Source of the DNA: Arvicola amphibius
Taxonomy: Eukaryota; Chordata; Mammalia; Rodentia; Cricetidae
DNA: 64,000 nucleotides
Reading direction: 5' to 3'
Assembly: GCF_903992535.2 (NCBI RefSeq)
Contig: NC_052057.2
Location: 33,325,395 to 33,389,394 of the forward strand
Shown here: piece by piece, positions 45,420 through 56,578 of the stretch
How positions within the stretch are numbered: the stretch's first letter is position 1
How the letters are laid out: every line of letters begins with the position of its first letter
Notes under the pieces: generated by a model
What the model was told of the DNA's origin: nothing
The model's input: the letters and a program-made list of their open reading frames with translations, nothing else
Databases searched by the model: none
Program-made: the position numbers and the translations under genes

Positions 45420-46015
45420 AGAATGATATCCGTTCCTGTCATATGCTGGGAGTTGATCATCTGCATCTGCTTGGCATGTTTGGGTCTAAATGAAGCGAGT
45501 TGAGTTTCCAGAGGGAATATCCATTTGCTGCCACACAGCCAAGGCAATTACATTTCTTTCCTGCGGCATTCATCCATCATAGCACAAGTCCAGTGTTCAC
45601 ATTGCAGCTTAAGTGAGACCAAAGGAACTCAGCATTGCATGCCAGGCTCTAGTGTGTGAGTGAGACGCTAAAGAGAAGAGGCCAGGCGAGGCTGACAGCG
45701 GAGGGTCAAGGGAAAACTTCCAGCACACTCCAAATGCTTTGAGTCATCTTGTCACTTTCCCACAGAATTAATTTAATTAGCCTCTTTCTCTCCTGGAGTC
45801 AGGCACTGCTCCTACGTAACCTTCAGAGGCCGCTGATGGAAGGGCTGTGTCAGCCCTGCCCCGACGACAGGAGCATTCTTCTGTTCTGTAATGGTGATTT
45901 GCCTCAGGTGAAAAATAGGATCACTCTCCTTCCCTATTGATTTCTGAAAAAGAAAATGCTTCCTCCCAACTGCCTCTGCATTATTATCTTTGTTACCGCT
46001 TTTTATGGAACTGCA
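45420..46015. other. Repeat-free block, candidate conserved non-coding element
   Basis: Single-copy, GC-balanced, with retained CpGs (ctgcggcattcatcc, gagacgct, ggcgaggctgacagcgga, gaggccgctgatgg, ccccgacgacagg) and a gaattaatttaattag homeobox-type cluster at 45765-45780. No repeat family is recognised. Conservation is inferred. Confidence 0.35.
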
Positions 46016-48371
46016 CTTTCTCTGGACAAAAAAGAAAAAAAATTTAAAAAAAAAAAAGACTGCCAAAACCTTGCTGATGCCCAGAGGTAGAATCTAAAAT
46101 CTAATCATCTAACACATAGAAACACATTACACCTTTAAAGGGAAAGGGTTATTATTTTAAAAATAGAATAGTGGTGCCATTGTTTAGTGTGTAATTGAAG
46201 GTTTAAGAAGGAAATAATCACTGAAACATGAGGTGTAATTTTTACATCTAAGCTTAAATTTTTATTGTGAAAATCCATCTTTCTGTTTACAACTTCTTTC
46301 CATTTGCTTCATAAATTAACAGATATTTTATCAATGAACTCTCCAGAATACTATTTTATGAGCTGATTCCAACCTGTAGGATCAGGGTGTTTTGTTTTTT
46401 TTATTCCCGGGATTAAGACTGTTCTAAAAATGCAAGGAAACTAACCTAAGGAAGGCAGGATTTGTTTCAGCTCAGTTTGAGGGTCAGTCCATTACGTTGA
46501 GGAAAACATGGGACAAGAGTGGCTGTAGGTGTGGCAGCAAAGACATGACAGGACACTCACGTGTTGTCCACAGCTAGGACAGAGACATGAATTCTGGTGC
46601 CTTCTTTGCATCTCATCCATTCTGGAACCCCATTCATGGGACGGTGTCATCGCACTTGGGATTTGCCGTCTCTCTTCCATTAAGCCGTTTTAGAAATTCC
46701 CCGCAGATGCGCATGGTCTGTCTCCTGAGTGATTACAATCTAGCTGGCAATAAAGTTTAATCACCACAGTTATTCATGTTCCCAAACACCAGTGATCCTT
46801 GAGGAGTTTGCACTTTTAAAAGAAATGAATTAGTTCCAGGAAATAGAACAGTATGGTATTTGACCTGCTTAAGGAATTTAAACTTGCCAGATTTTCAGAA
46901 AAAAAAAATAAAGAGGACAGTTGGAAAAAAGAAAATAAGTAATTTCCCCTCATCAAGTGTAGCATTAGAGCTGTAGAAGATGAGTAAATTCTAGAAACAT
47001 GCTGTATAACAGCCTGTGTATACTGAACAACAGTGTGCTGTACAGTTTAAGTCTTATTTAAAAGGAAACCTACATCTAACAATAAAAAAGTCAAAATGAA
47101 CATGAAGGACATATGTTATATGAAGTAGATCACACAGAGCCAGAGTATAGGGTCTTCATTCATATATGAACATTAAAACAATTATCTTACAGAAGAATGA
47201 ACAGTGGCCATTGGAAGCTTCCGATTGTGAGGAAGGGACATGGGGAATGGTAACTATGGTGCACGGCATATACTTGCATAGGAAAATAATTCTCATGTCT
47301 ATAGCACAGAAGGGTGAGTATGGTTGGTAACAATTGTTGTATATTTCAGTGGAGCTAAGTGAGCAGATTTTGAATGTCCACAACACACACACAAATACAC
47401 ACACACACACACACAGGGTTAATGTCTGAGGTGATATGCAAAACAATTATCCTGATCTGATCATTACATATTATGTACTTATACTAAAATCTCACATCAT
47501 AAGCAATAAATGTGTAGAATTATTACATCAATACAAAATTTCATCTGATTGCTTTCAGAATATTTAAATTTCATTATTAACTAGTCCACCCAGAGAAAGA
47601 TCACTTGATTGTTATTTACTGGGACTCATGACTTCTTTGGAGGAAAGTACAATTACAACTTGACACCTTAAACAGATTTAGTTTGCTGTTTTCCCTGCCA
47701 CCACTACCAAGGAGGTTCCCTTTCTACTTTCCATGGATATTATAGCCCACCTATACTAAACTATGTATTCCTTGAGACTGCAAGTGACCAATATCATGTA
47801 TACAAAAGTTCTCACTTAAAATATAAATAAGAAGTTAATAATCTCTAAAGAGAAACTTCACCTCTTCACTAAATAGCTTACTATTGTATAACTCTAATAT
47901 GACATTTTATTAAAATATTCCTTTACCTAGATTATACATTTATATCATCTAGAAGTTTATTTAACTTTTTTGGGGGGAAAGCTCTTTTATGAATTGTGCA
48001 ACTAATGCTGGAAACAGCTTTTGTATTTATGCCTCGCCTAGTAATTATTTCCCATAGTTTACTCAGTTTTTTTTTTCACATAAACAGTTCTTAAGGCACA
48101 AATCAGCTTTTTAAAACTTTCCTTTAATAATTAAATACTTAATTAATATTTATCACCAGAAAGACTGAGTGCTGTGCTGACTACTGAGTTTTAAATGGAG
48201 GGTGTTTGGCACTTTCTCTTTTTCTTTTATAAATCCCCTCAAACTTACAGGTGAACTCAAGGCTAGAAAAGCTTTAACTGCAGTGGGACAAGGTGATATC
48301 TAAAAGGCTAACGCTCATGCTAGGGGAAAAGATTGCCCCAAACAGTAAATTATAAACAGAACATGTCTGTA
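46016..48371. other. Single-copy sequence with a short (CA)n
   Basis: A CA-rich stretch lies at 47383-47416. The minus-strand frame 46492-46680 is Cys/His-rich but has no zinc-finger spacing that I can support. Otherwise nothing is recognised. Confidence 0.45.
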
Positions 48372-49140
48372 ATGACAATTCTTGTTTGTCAACTGGACTA
48401 CATCTGGAATTAACTAAAACCCCAAAAGAGGGGGCATCTCTGTGAGGGATTTATGATTAATTGGAAGTGAGAAGGTCTACTTCTAACCCAGATTTTTGAA
48501 AAGTACACCTTTACTCCAGATTTTTAAACCAGATCTAATCTGGGCTACCCCTTCTGGAAGCCTGTATATGGACTTGGAAGAAGGAAGATTTTGCTCTTTG
48601 CCTGCTAGCTCTCTCCTCTCTAAGAAGTCCATTCCTTTATGGACATTAGAGACTGCTTTTATCAGACTCTATCATAAACATCCAGTCTCATGGATTGAAC
48701 AATTACTGGATTCTTGTGATGTAGGATTTCCCTGTATGTTGTGATTACCATTAATGAATAAGGAAACTTCTTTGGGCCTATAGCAGAGCAATAGGGAAAC
48801 TCAGCTAGGCAAGGAAAACTAAGATGAATGCTGGGAGAAAAGAGGCGGAGTCAGGGAGAAGCCATGGAGCTGCCACTGGAGACAGACACCCTGAAACTTT
48901 GCTGGTAGGCCACAACCTCATGGTAATGCACAGATTAATGGAGATGGATTAAATTAATATATAAGAGTTAGCGAATAAGATGCTAGAGCTAATGGACCAA
49001 GCAGTGGTTTAATTAATACAGTTTCTGTGTGATTATTTCAGGGCTAAGCAGCCAGGAACCAACAAGCAGCCTGCTCCTACATTCTTGGACAAGCCATTCA
49101 TAGCCTGTAAGTCATTCTAACAGATCCTGTGTGTATACGT
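48372..49140 (+). mobile_element. MaLR-like old LTR, split by a younger LTR
   Basis: 'cttgtttgtcaactggacta', 'ctggaattaactaaaacccc', 'ggaagaaggaagattttgct', 'ctttgcctgctagctctct', and after the insertion 'ttggacaagccattcatagc' and 'ctgtaagtcattctaacaga' give the ordered body of a rodent LTR of MaLR-like type. The interruption at 48717-49081 is a separate element. Confidence 0.6.
48717..49081 (+). mobile_element. Cricetid ERV solo LTR 'C'
   Basis: The LTR is 365 bp, begins TGATGTAGGATTTCCC, ends GCTCCTACA and is flanked by a perfect 6-bp duplication, ttcttg (48711-48716 and 49082-49087). It belongs to the same family as LTRs A and B. Its CCAAT-like segment is altered to accattaatgaataaggaa. 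Confidence 0.9.
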
Positions 49141-49184
49141 GTGTGTATGTGTGCATGTTATACAACTGCTATTAAATACATTTG

Positions 49185-49690
49185 TTCTTTTTTCAGTTTT
49201 TATTTTTGTTGTTTGATAATGTCATACATTTACATACTGATTTTTATCATTTTCACCTGATTATCTCTTTCATCCCCCCTTTCTTGCTAGAACACTTCCT
49301 TGAAACAAGCCCCTCACCCATTTTCATGACTTCTTTTGTGTGTAACTCACCAAATTTAGCTAGTTAGTTGCTGAGACATGGTGAGAAGTTACATACTGAA
49401 GCAAGGGCAATTTAGCAATGGCCACCCCACTAAAGAAAGGCACAGTCTCTTCACAAACAGCAGCTAATTGTCAATAGTCCCTGGTGGCAGCCCTTGTGGG
49501 TCCTCCCTCACCCCTGATGAAATAAATGCTCATGCCCTACCCTTATGCAGACAACTGCCCCTGCAGTGAGGGCAGGAGGGAAGGTCCATGTCATGTTTAG
49601 GATATGTTTTGCTGCAGATCTTCTGGTCCTCTGACTGTCTGCTCATCCTCCAGGAATCACCTCGCCCATTTTCACACATTTATTGTTCCT
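49185..49690 (-). mobile_element. Old L1 (Lx-type) 3'UTR, antisense
   Basis: It opens with T-rich 'tttttgttgtttgataatgtcatacatttacatactga', then 'cagcagctaattgtcaatag'. 'ccctgcagtgagggc' and 'cttctggtcctctgactg' follow the antisense order of old rodent L1 3'UTRs. Diverged. Confidence 0.5.
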
Positions 49691-51239
49691 GTGGATTTTA
49701 CAATCAGTTCCAAAAACCACAAGAAATCCAATTCTAACCTCCTTAGGATCTAATTAACCTCATAGATCACAGCGGTAAGTGTTTCAAATAGTGAGTCCTG
49801 CTAGACTGTGTCTCCATTTATTTAGGGCTTTATATGGCTGTTAATAAGCTGAGTTATTGTGAGATTTGCTCATAAAGCCTTTAAAATAAAATAGCTTATT
49901 GTTGAGAATGTAATGGCTAGCCATTAATTTTCAATATTGACATTGTTAGTGTTCAAGAACATGTGTGTGCCTCTCTCTCTCTCTTTCTCTCTCTGTGTGT
50001 GTGTGTGTGTGTGTCTGTGTGTCTGTGTGTGTGCGCGCATGCACGTGCTGATTTCTTTTTAGCTTTCCCTCTTGACAAACTCTCTTATTGAACTCCATAG
50101 TTGTGTACCAGTCTTTTCAGGTCTCCCTAGCTAAAGATAACAACATATGCAAACAATGAATTTTGTCATATCCTTTCCATTATTTATAACTAATGTCATG
50201 GCTTCTTGCTTTATTACCTTGGCTAGACTCTCTCCACTATACTGTTGAATTGTGACAAATGTGTCAAAGGTCCTCATTTTATTTACTGTTCTTTAGAAAC
50301 GTGTTCAGTAAATAACCATTTGATCTTTACAGCACAGTAGAAAATACTCCAGAGACAGAGGCCCTACTGATAAAGGGGGGGAGGGGTAAGATAGACGGCT
50401 CCTTGACTCTTGTGGTTCTTTTTGTTGAAGAGAAGACATGATTTAAAAGAAGGAAATTTGTAAATTAACTTCAGATCGTGTCTAAGGCTGTGACTAGTGC
50501 AATGAAGAAAAATCCAATGGGTGAAGCTTGGAAAACAACATGATGTGATGTTAAATGAACAAAAGTTATTATTGTAATAGGACTGGAGGTTGGCTCCCAT
50601 CACCCACATTTGCTTGTTTGATATTTAACTATGAGAAATTAAAATTAACTTTCTCAGAGATAATTATGACAGTACCACATAATTTGCAGCTCTCTACTTT
50701 ATACCTAGCTTAACAGGAATGTCCACCACTGAGTTCACCAACCTGACAAACAAACTTTTAAAAGCAAAGAAAAGAAGCACATATACAAGCTACTATGCCA
50801 TCTATATTGAAGAAATATCAAGCACTATTTCTCTTCAATGAGTATTTTGCCCCCTTTAAGTGATTTTACCAATGGGAGAAGAAATTGCAGACTCAATCAA
50901 AAACAAGTTTGCAGTTTTCAAAACACAAGAGGAGTATTACTTATGACACACCCATTTATTCAAGACAGAATACAAGAAAGATTCCAATTTGCATAAATAA
51001 TAGGGTATTGATGATGGCATATAATACCCAAGGACTTCAACCTCAAGTGGACTAAAGCTCAGGTGTTTTCTGAACCCTGTTACCTTTCCTGTCTGATGAT
51101 TCTAACATGTTTACTAGGAGGCGGTATAATTTGTAGTTTGCAAATGTGTTTCTATTTCACTCCCTGATTTCGTATCACAATATTGTTTCCTGTGCTTATA
51201 CAAATTTAAACACAAATTCAGAACTTTAATTCACAATAC
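49691..51239. other. Single-copy sequence with a TC/TG microsatellite
   Basis: (TC)n then (TG)n run at 49972-50036. Nothing else is recognised. Confidence 0.5.
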
Positions 51240-51244
51240 CTTGG

Positions 51245-51601
51245 TGTAGTAGTTTGAAAGGAAATGGCCCCCTGAGGCTCCCAGGGAGTAGCACTGTGAG
51301 GAAGTGAGGCCATGTTGGAGAAAGTGCACCACTGGTGGTGGACTTTGTGGTCTGCAAGACTCAAGATAGGCCTACTATTCCTCAGTCTTTTCCTGCTGCC
51401 TAGGGAACCAGATGTAGAACTCTCAGCTGCTTCTCCAGTACCATGTCTGCCCGCACTCCACCATGTTTCCCACCATGACAATAATGGACTAAACCTCTGA
51501 AACTATAAAGAACTATAAGCCATTTCCAATGAAATGTTTTCCTTTATAAAAGTTGTTTTGGTCATGTTCTTTTCACAGTAATAGAATCTCTAACTAAGAC
51601 A
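51245..51601 (+). mobile_element. Rodent MaLR solo LTR (MTD/MTC-like)
   Basis: Complete 357-bp LTR from TGTAGTAGTTTGAAAGG to CTAACTAAGACA. It includes the typical 'ttcctgctgcctagggaacc', 'agatgtagaactctcagctg' and 'ccaccatgacaataatggac'. The flanks cttgg (51240-51244) and cttga (51602-51606) are a 5-bp duplication with one mismatch, the size expected for MaLR. Subfamily name by eye only. Confidence 0.85.
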
Positions 51602-51606
51602 CTTGA

Positions 51607-53314
51607 CTTACTGTGTTCTTGTGCAAAATTAATTAAATAACTTAATTTTTGCTTTTTAGAATTTTCATGTATATATTAGCATAGGTAAATATATTTCCCA
51701 TATATTTATATATGGAAATATAAATGTATTTTTGACATGCATATATATGTTTGTGTGCATATATACATATATAGAGAGACACACAGAAATATATGGATAT
51801 ATACAGTGAGAACTCTTACTATTACTATATAAATGTATTTAATACATGAACACAAACACAAACACACACACATGGAACCTCTTATTATCAATAAATTGCT
51901 CCTTATATAAAAGTTAAGTTTATTTTATTTGTAATTTTTTTTAATTTTGAAGCTCAAAAATCTAGTCAATCGCATCATTCTCCCCCTTCATTTCCCTCCT
52001 TTCAACAAATTCTTGGCACCTTTCTTCATTAGTTGCTGTCATATCTCCACTATCTATATGTATCCATAGATGATAAAAGCAACCTGCACAGCCCATGTAG
52101 TGTTCCTTGTACATATATAATCTGAGAACGACCATTGCTAATGGGCAGCCAGCTGCTGCGGTCTTCCTTGGGAAAACTGTTTCTCTATTGCTCTCAGCAT
52201 TCCTAACTTCTTTGTCGAGGGGTGGGCGGCGGTGGGGAAGCTGGTGAACTTTCTCCTTTCCATGTTGGCAACCTGGATAGCATTGTCTTTATTCAGCTCT
52301 TGTTTAGGCAGCTATGTTGGTGAAACTTTTTTAAACTACACACGTGGTAAAGTGATTTCAGCCTCCATTTGAAACATGCATTTTAAATAGGCATGCTTTA
52401 CAGAAAAAGGTGCTGTGGTCAGGTGTCAGGAACTCAAAACAGTAACTGGAAAGAAGTGTGTTTATTCTATCTAAAAATCCCCCACCGAAGTACAAATTCC
52501 TCCCAGAACAACACGGCAAAGCACACAGCATTTCTTGTTGGGAATCATGCTTCCCATCTGAAGTCCAGGTGCTTTCTTTGAGTGTCATACATAAGATCAA
52601 TAATACGAAAATTCAGATTTTTACGTCTTGGATTGGAAGGTCATCTCCACTTCTCTTTGTAGCTCGCCTTTTATGCCTATGGGTTATTTTTGCTTTCCTT
52701 ATTTCATGGATAAATGTCCTCCACAGAAACTCCCTTGCGCATTTTTTTTTTCTCCCGAGGCCACAATTATAACTCAGGTCTCTTAGAACTTTGTCTGCGT
52801 ATATCATAAGGGTTTTAAGTATGATAATGTAAAACTATGATAATGACAGCATTGAAACAAATATGGCGATGATGAGGCATCTGAGTGCAATCAGAATACC
52901 AATCACAGCCGCTCATCCACACCCAATTAGACAGGGAAGGGAAGTATTTTTAGATGTTCCTTTCACCACGAAGAGATGACATCTAGGCAGAAGGAAAAGG
53001 ACAACTCCATTTTAAGTACGTGTTGAAACATCTCATAATGACTATGATAAGGGAAGAAAGGTTACCTTGATGGAGTTCATCGTTTCTATAGCAATTCTGC
53101 ATGGCTTTCTAAAGAGATAAATTCATGTGATTCTATAGCCAATGATTGCGTATGTATATGTTTAGAGCACTTCCAGAAAAAGTGAAACTATGCACTCTTG
53201 TTTAGCATCACAGCCTGCCACGTCATCCACACCCACAGGAAAACAGTGCCTCTGAGTTCAGTGGCGAGATCTACAACTGGTTTTGACGAAATACAATATA
53301 TGATATATTTTTAA
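51607..53314. other. Single-copy sequence with an AT/CA-rich block
   Basis: 51675-51870 holds mixed TATATA and CACACA words. 52130-53280 is repeat-free with some retained CpGs (about 52200-52230, 53220). No exon is supported. Confidence 0.45.
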
Positions 53315-53766
53315 AAGATTTTCACTTATCATTTTCAGGATTTCATACATGTATAGAATATATTTTGTTCCTATCCACCCTTATGTGGCCCTCCAACTCC
53401 CCGTAGACCCTTCTACCAAGTCCCTATCCAAACTTCACAAACACTTCTGTCTTTCCTTGTATAATGCATACTGAGACCAATTAGTGTTGACCTTATGTTC
53501 ATAGGTGTAGAGCCTTCTTCTGGAACCTATATAACCTACCAGGGGCTACAGTCCTGAAGAAAATTAACTCTTCTACCCTAGCCACTATCAACTACCATTA
53601 TCTCTGCAGCTAGGAAGCAGGGAATATCAGCCTTTCCCACCCATACCAGAATGGTGACTAACTTGATGCTCTACCATCCTCCTGCAGGCAACCACAGCTG
53701 TCGCGAATTCATAAATGTGATGGTTATGTCATGTCCAGGAGACACTTGCACAGAGCCCTCCACAGT
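53315..53766 (-). mobile_element. Old Lx-type L1 3'UTR, antisense (first part)
   Basis: 'tcatacatgtatagaatata...tgttcctatccacccttatg', 'gcataggtgtagagccttct' and 'caggggctacagtcctgaag' occur in order. 'aaccacagctgtcgcgaatt' and 'gtccaggagacactt' follow as in antisense Lx 3'UTRs. The same element appears to resume near 55680. Confidence 0.6.
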
Positions 53767-53779
53767 CTATTATACTCAG

Positions 53780-53915
53780 TCATTATATGTAAGAGCTAGC
53801 CAATAAGAAGCTAGAGCTAATAGGCCAAGCAGTAATTTAATTAATATAGTTTCTGTGTGATTATTTTAGGAGTCTGGGAGGCAGGGAAATGAACTAGCAG
53901 CCTCCCTACTATACC
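53780..53915 (+). mobile_element. Cricetid LTR fragment (3' part)
   Basis: 'taagagctagccaataagaa', 'gctaataggccaagcagtaa' and 'gtttctgtgtgattatttta' match the 3' part of LTRs A-C. The 5' half is missing and no duplication is visible. Confidence 0.75.
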
Positions 53916-55500
53916 TTGGGGAGTCAAAAAAGTCAGGTACATCACTTTGAGGCAGGACCAAGGCCCTTCCCCCTATATCTATGCTGAGCAAAGTATCCCT
54001 CTAAAGAGAATGAACACCAAAAGCCAGTCAAGTACTTTGGGTAAGTCCTGGTCCCACTGTCAATGGCCCCACAGGCTGCCCTAATCACACAACTGTCACC
54101 CACATTCAGAGGACACTGTTTGGGCCTATACAGGTTTCTCTGCTGTCAGTCCAGAGTCAGTGCACTCCCACTAGATCAGGTCAGGTTTTTTTGTGGGTAT
54201 CCCCATCATGGTCATGAGCCTTTTCTCATATTATCTCTTGTCCTTCTCTTCGATTGTACTCTGGGAGCTTGGCCCAGTGCTAGTTGTGGATCTCTTTTCT
54301 TGTTCTCCCTCTTTGTCCTTTCCCCATCTTGGCCATCCTGTTCTCTTATGTTGCCTGTCCCCCTTCTCTTCTCCTCTCTCCATCCCCTTCAGTTCTCTCC
54401 TTCTGCCTCACCCCATGCTCCTAATTGTCTCAAGAGTTTTGGTCTAATTTATCTTCCCATACAAGAGATCCATGTATGTCTCTCTTAGGTTACTCCTAGT
54501 TACCTAGCTTCTTTGGCTTATGAACTATAGGAAGGTCATCCATTGCTTTTAATCTATATCACAATGAGTGAGTACATACCATGTTTGTCTTCCTGGGACT
54601 GAGTTATCTCACTCAGGATGTTTTTTCTAGTTCCATCCATTTGCATACAAATTTCAAGATGTCATTGTGTTTTACTGCTGAGTCGTACTCGATTGTGTAA
54701 ATGTGCCACATTTTCTTTATCTGTTCCTTGTTTGAGTGGCATCTAGATTATTTCCAGGTTCTGGCTATTACAAGTAATGCTGCTATGAACATAGTTGAAC
54801 AAATGTCCTTGTAGTATGATTGAACATCCTTTGGGTATATGCCCAAGAGTGGTATTGCTGGGTCTTGAGATGGGTTGCTTCCCAGTTTTCTGAGAAACTG
54901 CCATACTGATTTCCAAAGTAACTGTAAAGGTTTGCACTCCCACCAGCAATGGAGTAGTTTTCCCCTTACTCTGTGTCCTCTCCAGCATAAGCTATCATTG
55001 GTGTTTTTTTTTTTTTTTTTTTTTTATCTTAGCCATTCTGACTGGTGTAAGATGGTATCTCAGAGTCATTTTAATTTGCATTTCCCTAAGGATGTTGAAC
55101 ATTTCCTTAAGTGTCATTTGGTCATTTGAGATTCTTCTGTTGAGAATTCTCTGTTTAGATCTGTACCCCATTTTTTAATTTGATTATTTGGTATTTTGAT
55201 CTCTAGTTTCTTGAGTTCTTTATATATTTTAGAGTTCAGCTCCCTATCATTTGTGGGTTTGGTGAAGATCTTTTCCCATTCAGTTGTCTGCCATGATGTC
55301 TTATTGATTGTATCCTTTGCCTTACAGAAGTTCCTCAGTTTCAGGAGATTCCATTTATTTATTGTTGCTCTCAGTGTCTATGCTACTGCTATTGTATTTA
55401 GGAAGTGTTCTCCTGTGCCCATGTCTTCAAGGTTTCTTCCCACTTTCTCTTCTATAAGGTTCAGTATGACTGACTTTATGTCTGCCTGCTTTTTATAGAA
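53916..55500 (-). mobile_element. L1 element, antisense, 3'UTR plus C-terminal ORF2
   Basis: About 1.6 kb reads on the minus strand as the last part of ORF2 (from 55500 down to about 54550) followed by the 3'UTR to 53916. Diagnostic complements: tatcttagccattctgactg, 'ctggctattacaagtaatgc', 'ggtatatgcccaagagtggt' (its complement encodes the ORF2 C-terminal text). A T21 run at 55003-55023 and numerous stops break ORF2. The poly(A) end is missing at 53915, where the LTR fragment begins. It is less diverged than the flanking L1 3'UTR pieces. Confidence 0.85.
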
Positions 55501-55504
55501 CGTT

Positions 55505-55670
55505 AAAACAAGATATCCAGCCCAGTCCCCACTTGCAATGGGATGTACTCTCTCACACCAATCATTAATTATGACAATGTCTTACAAGTTTGCCTGTCTA
55601 GAGCCTTATTTTATGGAGGCATAATTTCTTAATTGAGGGTCTCTTCTCTAAGATTACTCTAGAAATAGCT
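55505..55670 (-). mobile_element. MaLR-type LTR fragment, antisense
   Basis: 'caatcattaattatgacaat', 'gtctagagccttattttatg' and 'gaggcataatttcttaattg' follow an antisense rodent LTR end ('catcaatcattaatcaagaaa...gaggcattttctcaattgagg'). Confidence 0.6.
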
Positions 55671-55679
55671 ATCACAAGA

Positions 55680-56110
55680 GGTTGCTATAGTTGTCCCATT
55701 TAGGAATGACTACCCCACAATCCCTAATTCTTGGCATTCTGCCAGTTGTGAGTCTGTATTAACTAGCATCCACATCAAGAAACAAAAACAAACAAATAAA
55801 ATAACCTCTGATGAAAACTGAGAGCTGCACTAATGTATGTCCATAGAGATGGGATATTTAGAAAACAGTTTGATATTATATCCATTTTGCAAATTAATAG
55901 TAATTAATAGTAATTGATTCTCAGCTAAGGCCTGTGAGACCCCCAGCTTGGGGTTCTTAGTCATGTTTCCAGTATACTAGGCATAAGTTCTCTCCTATAG
56001 TATGGTCCTAAAACCTAATAAAAAAACTCTTGGTTATCATGGGCTTGTTACAATATCCATGAAACTACTATACCAATAGAGTGACCATAACTAGTGAGAA
56101 ATTTGAGAAT
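55680..56110 (-). mobile_element. Old Lx-type L1 3'UTR, antisense (second part)
   Basis: 'ccagttgtgagtctgtatta', 'ctctgatgaaaactgagagc', 'ttctcagctaaggcctgtga' and 'ctcttggttatcatgggctt' continue the antisense Lx 3'UTR order left off at 53766. Confidence 0.55.
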
Positions 56111-56449
56111 CATTTAGAGAAATAATTATAATATGTCAGAAGTGCTAATAGGATGAGAATAACTTATAATACTTCGAAAACTTTGCATAAAAATGTACTA
56201 ATCATGCATCATTCGCAGCATTAATACTGGATAAAGTTAATTGAAGTATTCATTGTCTTCTTCATTCAAGTTTTCAGATTCCAAATTCAAATATACCTTC
56301 TTGACATTCAGACAAAGAAAAAGCCTAAGCCTTCAAATTATATTTTGTTTTGAATAGCTAATAATTGTAATGAGACTTTATTTATGGTGGTGAGTAATGA
56401 ATATATTCCAGGAAGCTGAGGCAACAAAAATGAAGATATTTTGGTTGTT
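56111..56449. other. Single-copy sequence, nothing recognised
   Basis: No feature is supported. Confidence 0.45.
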
Positions 56450-56578
56450 TGCTTGTTTAGTTGCTTTGTTGATGATTTTTGAGAAGGGTGACCTTGTATT
56501 GTTTTGAATTTATCATACTAATCCCATGTTTGATTATGAGTGCCAGGATTACAGACATGAACAATTGAGTCCAGCCAA
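56450..56578 (-). mobile_element. Old B1 SINE, minus strand
   Basis: 'gagaagggtgaccttgtatt', 'gagtgccaggattacagaca' and 'gagtccagcc' are diverged complements of B1 ('gacagggtctcactatgt', 'gagtgctgggattaaagg', 'ccagcc'). Confidence 0.55.

Noticed and set aside
46492..46680. Cys/His-rich minus-strand frame that suggested a zinc finger
   Set aside because: Cys and His spacing does not fit C2H2, RING or other finger patterns.
54063..54488. 141-codon open frame on the + strand
   Set aside because: It is the antisense reading of an L1 3'UTR; similarly 55196-55498 is antisense ORF2.
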